DNA of 14,627 nucleotides from Podila epigama (Eukaryota > Mortierellomycota > Mortierellomycetes > Mortierellales > Mortierellaceae): NCBI GenBank assembly GCA_015679605.1, contig JAAAVE010000307.1, forward strand, positions 8,559-23,185. The letters are read 5' to 3'. Made by a program: the position numbers and the translations under genes. Of the stretch, positions 8,084 through 14,627 are shown piece after piece; positions within the stretch are counted from its first letter, which is position 1; every line of letters begins with the position of its first letter. The notes below the pieces were generated by a model, which made no database searches, was not told the origin of the DNA, and was given only the letters and a program-made list of their open reading frames with translations.

Positions 8084-11000
8084 CTATGATCGCGTACTAT
8101 TTCCAGTGGGAGTGGTGGTAGTTGTAGGCGAAACGACTGTGGCGTTATTGTTCGATCCTCCTCCAGATCCAGGTGATGCTCCCATCCCGACGCTACCTGC
8201 ATTCGGCCCTGAGCCAACAGGTGGTGGTGGCGTGCCAGCACCAGATCCTGCATGCGAGCGACTCGTCACAAGATTCGTTGGGTGGTACCCACTTCCACTG
8301 TTTCCTTTCGTGATTGAGTTGCGTTGCCCGGATGAAGCACCCGACATCGGCTGTTGTTGCTGTTGTTGCGGCTGTTGTTGCGGCTGGACAGTATCCAGAT
8401 GACTCTGGCGGTCTCTGGTTCTCCTCCGAGCCGTTCCCGTAATAACTCCTCCTTGGCCGCGGTTTAACTGGCCGCTCTGTTCACTCGACTCTTGCTGGTA
8501 CTTTGACGCGAATTGGTCACCGCCAAAGCTACTATTGTTCTGTGTCTGTGCATCATGGAGCTGTTGCTGTTGTTGTACCTGCTGTTGAAGTTGTTGATGC
8601 TCCAGGTTCTGTAAATGTTTCCTCTGGTTTCTTTGCTGATGCTGCTGAAGATACTGCTGTTGTTGATTATAATGGGCTGTCCCCGTCAAACCGGAATGGT
8701 TGTTGCCATAGGTATTCAGTCGCAGCAATGCTTGAACAGCCTGTCGACGAGAGCGCTCATGACGACTTTGAACTGCTCTAAAGTGCGATAGTAACTCTGG
8801 AAAACGGGGGCCCTCCGGATGGAAGTTAGAGTGTCCACCTCCGAACGAGCCATGGTTAGCCAATGCGTTGCCTGACCCAGTGGATGCGGCCCCCTTGTTC
8901 CTGGAAGAATTAAGACCGGACACCGATGTCGATGCTGGCAAGGTATTCTGCGATCCAGAATGGGATCTATTCAAGGAATGATACTCAATGAGTTAATCAC
9001 GCGTGCTTGTCTCTCAAAAAGGAACAAGTACGATAAAAGAGGTACAAAAAAAAGATTCATAAAGTCAAATTACATCTTGGGGACCAAATGAATAAAGCCC
9101 ATCGAGCTCACACTTGTCAGGCGATTCCTCAGCGTAGCAAAGGCTGTACTCTGAGGAAGGAGCATCAACAGCCCGTAGAGACACTTGAACAAGTGTGGAT
9201 ACCGCTCTGGTTCAAGCAGTTGGAGTCGGAGATCTATTATTCACATGCAATTTTACACTATGAGTATTCTGCTGGCTTGGCGCCGCGAGGTGCTTAACCC
9301 ATACCTCTTGAGCCAAATAAAACTTACATGTAAAGACGGGTGACTCAATGAGCTGGACCAGCTTATCAACTTGAATAAGCAGATTGACGGTAATCTCAAA
9401 CTCGGCACTATAATGAGATAGATACGTTAGCAGCAATTATGCACAATAGTTAGATCACTTTCACCACAAGTGTAGGAAGAAATAATACAAAAGTAAAGTA
9501 CAATGATATAACTTACAAACTCTGGAGAAGCGCGACAGCGTGTTCGTAGTAATGCGCCATGAGACATAGCGCAAAGGTCGACACCGGATTGTGACACCAC
9601 GATCTATACAGCACTGAAAACAACGCTTGACCGTCCTATCATAGCGTAGATGAGTGAGCGCGTGTGTGTGTCAAAAAGAGTAAGAAAGATTAGACATCTT
9701 TGCTTATGAAGTATTCTGTGACAATTACACAAAGAATAGAATAAAGATGAAACGACTAGTTACCCTGCTGTCTACACTCTTGAGTCGTTTCCGCAGATCT
9801 GCAAGCTCTGGTGCCGTGATAAGTATAATGTTCAAATTCTGAACCATCGTGTTCGCAAACTCAAGATCCTCATCCTTCTCCAAAATCTCGGCCAAAGTGC
9901 GGTAGATCCTCTCCGAGTTGAGACTCACACACAATTGCCGAATGATCACGCTGCCTCGGTTTTCCAACAGTCGGCGATCGGTGCTGAAAAGTGAGAGCAG
10001 GTTGAGCATAAAATTTGTAAAATATGCATCATCCGAATGCGATGAGATCTGTGCCAAGAGCTGTAGGTCGCGCTTTATGACTTCCTCTGAGGGATCCGAC
10101 AATGTCTTGAGCAAGACCGGGAAACTGCCATCGTCGATAGCAAGAATGAGATGTGGTGCACGTTTGTGAAGCATGAGCAGCCACTCCAAACTGGCCACTC
10201 TTGTCTGCTCATGCTCGTTCAAGAATTGTAAGGTAAGTGCATTGACAGTTGCAATGTAGTCAAACTCGGGTTGATCGGACGCTGTCTTTTGGCTCGAAGG
10301 TGAAGATGCTACTTGGTCTCCACCCTGGTCTTTGGATTGAGTAGTACCCTGGTCTTTACCAGAGTTGGCCAACTTGGATGCTATGGAGACTGATGTTCCA
10401 AAAGTAGAACCCGGGCGGTCTTGAGTTTTGGGTGACTGAGGTCGGGGAGAGTGAGGTTGTCCTGAACGCTCTCCTGTCACTGCCGTTGCTGTATTTGCTG
10501 CTGCCCCTGTTCCCGTTCCTGCTTGGGATTGCTGTGGGTCTGGAGGGAGGGCTGATTCATAGACAAGTCTATACAGACTGAGATTAGTTTCATTGGCAAT
10601 CGCACGAATCGAGTTAATCGAGTGGGCCAAACAAGGAAGGACGGCCGGGATGAGACTGGGCGTGAACTGGATCATAACATCCTTGGCCAAGCTCATAAAC
10701 TCATTGATCCAGCGAAGGGCCGTTTCCTGAATATCCTCGTCGTTCGAGTTCAGATGAGGCTTCAGGATTTTGACAATCTTGGCATAGTTAATACTGACGC
10801 CTTGCCCTGGTACCCAGTTTCCTTTGCCCTGCCCTGTCGACTCTTTTTCGACAATGTCGTTGGGGCCATCAAATTTGTCGCGGTTGTTGGATCCTTGTTG
10901 GTGTGAGGTTCTTGTGAGCGAGTCAGGGGACGACTGGAGCTGCTTTAAACGGGCTTGAAGATGCTCGTGTTGCTGTTGTTGCTGAAGTTCGGCTATTTCT

Positions 11001-12310
11001 CGGATCTCTGTCAAAAAGTCGTTCAATAACTTTTGTGTCAAGGTTCTGACATCAGGATTGGAATCGCTAAGGAAATAGAGTAAGCCATCAAGAAAGTCAG
11101 GGAGATATGACACCATCTCGAGGTCAGGGATAGAGTCCAGAACAGCGATCCAGGTCACAAGGTAGTTCCTTGTCCACGAATTCTTGCTGTAGACGCGCTC
11201 CGCCAGCAATGGAATGAATCGGGGGAGGGAGAACTGGGAGACGCGTGGTAATGCCAGAGCAAGCTGCTGTGGGTCCTGGTTGTCGATATGCGTGATGGGA
11301 CCCGAATACGAGATAGATTGTTCATGGACGATATCCTTGACGAGCCTGTCCAGTAACTCTGCTCCGTTCTTGACTGACAATTCAGAGTCTGCGTAGAGCT
11401 AATGAATGTTAATGTACGAGAAAGTGACAGAGTGAGTTGAAGAGCATAGGAGTGAGATAGAGTATGTATGTGTGCATGTGGCAAGTGTACAGTGGCTGTG
11501 AACCCATCCCATTGTACATCGCACATCGCACAATGCATGCCCACTTGATATCACTCTCGGCCATGATGAAATGCTTGTTCAGGATAAAGTTACCTTGCTC
11601 ATGGCATCAAAGAGCTCGTTAAAGTATCGCAAGATACTGCCTCGGGCCACTTTGGCAATGTTGTACATACTCTCGCATGCATAATAACGCACACGCGAGT
11701 CCTGGTCCCCAAAGCAAAGGAGAACAGGTGGGACAATCGTCTCGAGATACTGGGAAACTTGCTACCCATGAATAACCCACAGAGTTGCAAGTGACCATAA
11801 GACAAAAATCCATGGCAAGTTGATAAAAGAGGTGAATAACAAATGAGAATGTCAATGAACTGATTCTCCTTGCACCGTACTGAAATTGCATCAACATTTG
11901 CTCATGTTCTCAAGTGGCAGCTGAGACAATGAACTACCTACTCCAGCCAAGGATATCGAGGTCGCAGCAAGGCCAATGAGTCCTCCATTGCGAGCATTTG
12001 GTGAAACAGAATACACAAAGTCTGCGACCAGTGCAGTAATAGTCAACTTGATTTTCGTTCGGTCGCCTGCAAGCACATATTCACGAATGACTCTATTTAT
12101 TTTCCAATTCACATTCACATTCAAACCACATCAGTATAAAACTGACCATGGTTCGCGCTCTTTCAACATGCAACCCATGGACACACGTCTTTTTCTCATT
12201 CTTCTTTTGTATCATTACCTCTCGACTTCAAGGGCAGCGCCCTTTCGCTTGTCGTAGAGTTTATCCGAGAGGCCCCTGGAGACCTGTGGACTGAGGATGT
12301 AGTCAGACAT
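8084..12310 (-). CDS. VAC14: VAC14, scaffold of the PI(3,5)P2 kinase/phosphatase complex (8 exons)
   Basis: VAC14 holds together the Fab1/PIKfyve lipid kinase and the Fig4 phosphatase on endosome/vacuole membranes. Exons in transcript order are 12310-12219, 12092-11942, 11761-11594, 11398-9764, 9635-9517, 9407-9328, 9233-9074 and 8966-8084, giving 3288 nt and 1095 aa; all seven introns are GT-AG. Diagnostic N-terminal blocks are [49 protein letters not shown] and [14 protein letters not shown], followed by HEAT-like repeats. The Fig4-binding C-terminal domain is built across exons 5-8: [51 protein letters not shown] and [18 protein letters not shown]. It is longer than the human (782 aa) and yeast (880 aa) proteins. 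The extra length is a Gln-rich insert near 260, a Ser/Gly/Gln linker near 430-510 and a Gln/Ser/Gly-rich tail after about residue 895. Introns 94-195 nt. Confidence 0.96.
8330..8680 (-). repeat. Gln-codon (CAG/CAA) repeats in the VAC14 tail
   Basis: On the + strand this stretch is full of TTGTTG/CTGTTG words, which encode clustered Gln runs in the last VAC14 exon. The runs (up to six Gln) are interrupted by Leu, His, Arg and Pro. This is coding low complexity, not an independent element, and its length probably varies between strains. Confidence 0.7.
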
Positions 12311-12713
12311 TGACCAAAGGAGGATGGAAGTGATGCGTGGATGCTTGGAAAAAAAAAAAAAAAAAAAAAAAAAAGACGCTTCGCCCGTTCACACAAAACG
12401 CGTGGTTCAGTCATGGGTTTGGTTCCTGTCTTCCTGGCCAAGCCAAGCCACCCAATGGTCAGGTTTGTCAAGTGTAATAATCATCATCAAAGCAAAAAAT
12501 GAGGCAAAGGAAAACTGTTCAATATCATAGGCAATGACAAAAAAGATGAAAAAGGCCTTTGTTATTAGGTGAGTTGGACTGGGGAGGAACCAGCTGGAGT
12601 GCAAAGAAAGAAAAAAAAGAGACTGAGAAGAAAAAAAAACTAAAAAAAGAAAAGAGTATGAAAAACACTATGGGTAAGGCAATTCTTATAGTCGTAATGT
12701 CTCTGACGGCATC
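12311..12713 (-). promoter_or_regulatory. VAC14 promoter and 3' flank of the secreted-protein gene
   Basis: These 403 bp lie between two tandem minus-strand genes. A 26-A run on the + strand (12349-12374) sits only 38 bp upstream of the VAC14 ATG, so it reads as T on the sense strand. From 12375 to about 12475 there is a relatively GC-rich, non-repetitive block. The remainder (12480-12713) is AT-rich with A-run clusters near 12607-12660 and probably includes the 3' UTR of the secreted-protein gene. No canonical AATAAA on the minus strand was found near its stop. Confidence 0.5.
12349..12374. repeat. Poly(dA:dT) tract, 26 bp, upstream of VAC14
   Basis: An uninterrupted run of 26 A (+ strand) lies immediately upstream of the VAC14 start. 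It is the longest homopolymer in the window. No target-site duplication flanks it, so I do not read it as the tail of a retroposed element. Confidence 0.75.
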
Positions 12714-13190
12714 TTAGAAAGGACCAGGTCCTCCAAAACCTCCACCGAATCGTCCACCGAAAGGACCGCCTGGACCAATGGGGCCCGGACCGATGGGACC
12801 ACCTGGTCCAAAGCCTCCTCCAAATCCGCCAGCAATGTCAAAGGGACCACCAAAGACACCGCCTACAGGAATTGGCGCTGGTACGGGTGCAGGGAAAGGG
12901 ACGGGGAAGGGCTCGGGCACGGCAAAAGGGCGGGGCACCTTGATGATGCGCGTTCGACGACGGCGGCGTCGGCAGTCGTCATCGTCGTCGCAATCGTCAT
13001 CGTCATCGTCATCGTCATCGCAGTCACTGTCATCGCTATCGCAGCAGTCATCATCGTCGCATTCATCGCCGCGCTTGGCCAAGGCCACGGCTGTTTGAGT
13101 CTCGGTCATCGGTGCGGCATAGGACAGATTGAACATGGCGGTGGCCATCAAGGCGATAGTGAGTAGAAGGATGGTCTTGCGAGGGGCCAT
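12714..13190 (-). CDS. Small secreted Asp/Cys-rich, Arg6, Pro- and Gly-rich protein, no recognised family
   Basis: This is an unspliced gene of 158 aa whose function I do not recognise. Residues 1-25 look like a signal peptide (positive start, hydrophobic core, end at SYA before AP). A Kex2-type LAKR site at 37-40 would release the mature part. Residues 41-73 hold 23 Asp and six Cys (44, 49, 50, 57, 67, 73), including a nine-Asp run. Six consecutive Arg follow (74-79). Residues 85-109 alternate Pro with Val, Phe and Ala, and 110-158 are Gly/Phe/Pro-rich (GGFGGG, GPIGP). The frame stays open 59 codons further upstream, but the Met at 13190 is preferred: it starts the signal peptide and lies about 110 bp downstream of a TATA box, while the upstream Met lies before that box. 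Possible roles are metal binding, a wall or surface component, or a secreted effector; all are speculative. Confidence 0.75.
   Translation of the reverse strand: MAPRKTILLLTIALMATAMFNLSYAAPMTETQTAVALAKRGDECDDDDCCDSDDSDCDDDDDDDDDCDDDDDCRRRRRRTRIIKVPRPFAVPEPFPVPFPAPVPAPIPVGGVFGGPFDIAGGFGGGFGPGGPIGPGPIGPGGPFGGRFGGGFGGPGPF
12978..13062. repeat. CATCGT/TCATCG hexamer microsatellite encoding the poly-Asp segment
   Basis: On the + strand, TCATCG-type units repeat, most regularly at about 12993-13020, with interruptions that encode Cys and Ser. On the coding (minus) strand these are alternating GAT and GAC codons, which indicates that the Asp run grew by hexanucleotide expansion. Confidence 0.75.
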
Positions 13191-13850
13191 TGGAGTATAG
13201 CTCTTTCTTTTGTGTGCGTGTTTATGTTGTTGAGTAGGAATATTGTTGGATGTTGTCGAAAAGAGTTGAAAATAAAAAAGTGGACCCAACAATAAGACGG
13301 TTTTATAGGCATCCCAAGAAGGAACCGGGTCAAGCTTGGATGAGTACCCTTTTTTTTGCAAGACCATGCAAGGCCCTGAGCAAATGGCATTTGGCTGATG
13401 GTTCTACGCAATGTGTCGTTTGGCGTGATGCGACGAAGGGATGATGGCTAGGCTGAGGCGAAAGACACACCATAACTGTGAGCATGTTGTGGTACTGGTT
13501 TTGACGCGCTGAATAAATCAGACCTGCGTCCATGGTGCCCAGCGTAGTAGCTGATGAAAATATTTTTTTCTCGTTCTCTCTTGACCGATGCTTATGATAG
13601 ATGGACGCGTTTTTGTCGCGTCTTTCGATTTGTGGCACGTGAATGCGGTCTGATTGCACCCCCGCCTGACTTCGGGATAGCCCCCTTTTCTCTCTTTTCT
13701 CTGTCCTTTTTTGTATTTTTTCTTCGCTTTTCACTGTGAAAATATCGTTTACAACATCTTTTACAACATCTTTCTCTCTTTTGGTACACAAAATCCTCTT
13801 CGCATACAGGTTGCCAGGCACTTTGCTCTCATCCTTTCATTTGATACCCA
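13191..13850. promoter_or_regulatory. Divergent promoter between the secreted-protein and Yippee genes
   Basis: These 660 bp separate divergent start codons. The left end carries the TATA box of the secreted-protein gene. The right end, upstream of Yippee, has a CCCCT word (13682-13686, matching the yeast stress-response element core), long pyrimidine runs, and two direct copies of TTTACAACATC (13748-13758 and 13760-13770). A 163-codon minus-strand reading frame (13821-13330) crosses the region, but it is highly charged, contains no recognisable domain and overlaps the promoter elements, so I do not call it a gene. Confidence 0.5.
13301..13307 (-). promoter_or_regulatory. TATA box of the secreted-protein gene
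   Basis: The minus strand reads TATAAAA in the context CCTATAAAACC. It lies 110 bp before the ATG at 13190. Transcription starting 25-35 bp downstream would give a leader of about 80 nt without any upstream ATG. It is the clearest TATA element in the window and suggests strong or inducible expression. Confidence 0.6.
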
Positions 13851-14400
13851 ATGGACAGCAATAGTAAACCGCATCAGGTTTATCTCCAAGGCGATCAGAT
13901 CTTTACATGCTCTGAATGCCACGCTCATCTTGCAAGAAACGACGATATAATCTCAAAGGTAAAACACATGTTGGTCCCACAAAACTACCCAATGAGTCTC
14001 TCACTCTCTGCAATCACATACTCTAACATTTTTTGTCCAGGGATTCCAAGGCCGTCATGGCCGAGCGTATCTGTTTAAGAACGTACACAACATTTCATTG
14101 GGACCAAAGGAGGACAGGGTTCTCATGACAGGACTACACTCAGTGGCTGACATTGCCTGCGCCATTTGTCAGAGCGTTGTAGGCTGGATTTATGTAAAGT
14201 TACATGGATTTGAACATTGAGTTTTGAAGTTACAGACCAACATATACGATGACGGCATCCATTCTGACTAACGAATGGGCGTATATTCTGCCTTCTAATA
14301 GATATACGCATTTGAAGAATCTCAAAAGTACAAGGAAGGCAAATACATTGTAGAAAAGGCAAGGATCTCAAAAGAAAATTTCTGGATACAGCGAGAGTAG
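13851..14400 (+). CDS. YPEL: Yippee-like zinc-binding protein (YPEL/Moh1 family, 3 exons)
   Basis: Yippee proteins are small, highly conserved zinc-binding proteins. YPEL5 and yeast Moh1 are part of the GID/CTLH ubiquitin-ligase context; the others are linked to cell division structures. Exons are 13851-13958, 14041-14193 and 14302-14400, giving 360 nt and 119 aa, the same length as animal YPEL1-4. The diagnostic zinc pattern C-X2-C-X52-C-X2-C is exact: Cys20, Cys23, Cys76, Cys79. Family blocks ISKGFQGRHGRAYLFKNV, DRVLMTGLHSVADI, VGWIY and FEESQKYKEGKYIVE are all present. The ending resembles YPEL1-4 more than YPEL5. Introns are GT-AG, 82 and 108 nt. The start at 13851 places the first Cys pair at the expected distance from the N-terminus. 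Confidence 0.95.
14242..14286 (+). other. Intronic stem-loop in Yippee intron 2 with a branch-point match in the loop
   Basis: Two nested inverted repeats can pair: ATATACG (14242-14248) with CGTATAT (14280-14286), and CCATTC (14259-14264) with GAATGG (14273-14278). This gives 13 Watson-Crick pairs around an 8-nt loop, with a 10-nt bulge on the 5' side and one G on the 3' side. The loop contains CTAAC (14268-14272), a good fungal branch-point match, 30 nt before the acceptor AG at 14301. The pairing is visible in sequence; a function is inferred. Confidence 0.45.
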
Positions 14401-14627
14401 CGCATGTGGTCCATCTCATCCTGTGATGAGGCTATCAAGAAAAGTCTTTTTATATTTATTTTCTTTTTGATATGGCAATAAATCTGTAAAAATGAAAATA
14501 CGAACGCTGGTCCCCCACGGTACCCTGTCACTCTAGTTGTTCAAAGGGCTAGGACCGCTCGCGTACACAAGGAGATCATATGCTATTGATACAAAGCATG
14601 GAAACATGTCAGCAGAGTGGAAAAAAA
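14401..14627 (+). other. 3' flank of the Yippee gene, end of window
   Basis: This is AT-rich 3' UTR and flank (T-rich at 14443-14470) with a canonical poly(A) signal. Beyond about 14500 I see no gene, repeat or RNA that I can support. Confidence 0.55.
14477..14482 (+). terminator. AATAAA poly(A) signal of the Yippee gene
   Basis: AATAAA lies 77 nt after the stop codon, preceded by a TTTATTTTCTTTTTGATATGG-like U-rich stretch and followed by A/T-rich DNA, as expected for a fungal 3' end. Confidence 0.6.

Noticed and set aside
12349-12374. 26-A run as the poly(A) tail of a retroposed element
   Set aside because: No flanking target-site duplication and no recognisable element body were found upstream.
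12385-12475. Possible Pol III gene on the minus strand upstream of the 26-T run (A-box-like TGGCTTGGC, T-run terminator)
   Set aside because: The B-box match is poor (GGAACCAAACC instead of GGTTCGANNCC) and no tRNA cloverleaf can be drawn; the T run is better explained as a promoter homopolymer.
12778-13098. Plus-strand collagen-like frame rich in Gly-Pro-Pro, with poly-Arg and poly-Ser
   Set aside because: It is the exact antisense shadow of the Gly/Pro and Asp repeats of the secreted protein; it has no signal peptide and no homologous ending.
13330-13821. 163-codon minus-strand open frame in the Yippee/secreted-protein divergent region
   Set aside because: It is Lys/Arg/Glu-rich with no recognisable domain, covers the promoter elements of both flanking genes, and part of it arises from the 12-bp repeat and pyrimidine runs. 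RNA-seq could overturn this.

Overview
The window is nuclear DNA from a fungus. Seven protein-coding genes are packed into 14.6 kb. Six of them are interrupted by short GT-AG introns, 21 in total and 82-233 nt long, and intergenic gaps run from 65 to 660 bp. Every splice junction proposed here restores reading frame and family alignment. The gene content (VAC14, a branched-chain keto acid dehydrogenase E1-beta, a single ArsC/YfgD-like thiol protein, an arrestin-fold adaptor with a long Pro/Ser tail, a Yippee protein), the intron style and the A/T homopolymers fit an early-diverging fungus, perhaps Mortierella-like. That taxonomic placement is inference; no search was run.

Layout, left to right: (1) 150-1938 (+), alanyl-tRNA editing protein of the AARSD1/AlaX family, 4 exons, 470 aa. 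(2) 2152-4291 (-), mitochondrial BCKDH E1-beta, 7 exons, 408 aa, convergent with gene 1. (3) 4633-6985 (-), arrestin-domain protein, 3 exons, 706 aa, in tandem with gene 2. (4) 7508-8018 (+), ArsC/YfgD-like protein, 2 exons, 127 aa, divergent from gene 3. (5) 8084-12310 (-), VAC14, 8 exons, 1095 aa, convergent with gene 4 with only 65 bp between stops. (6) 12714-13190 (-), unspliced small secreted low-complexity protein, 158 aa. (7) 13851-14400 (+), Yippee-like zinc protein, 3 exons, 119 aa, divergent from gene 6.

The genes do not form an obvious pathway or biosynthetic cluster. Two (arrestin-like and VAC14) belong to families acting in endosome/vacuole trafficking, but their co-location is probably incidental. 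I found no mobile element, CRISPR array, rRNA, tRNA or virus-like gene.

I see no clear new multi-gene system. The items most worth a second look are the secreted Asp/Cys-Arg-Pro-Gly protein, a stem-loop in the second Yippee intron that places a CTAAC branch-point match in its loop, the intact ArsC-type active site in a fungal gene, and lineage-specific insertions and tails in the AARSD1, VAC14 and arrestin proteins.
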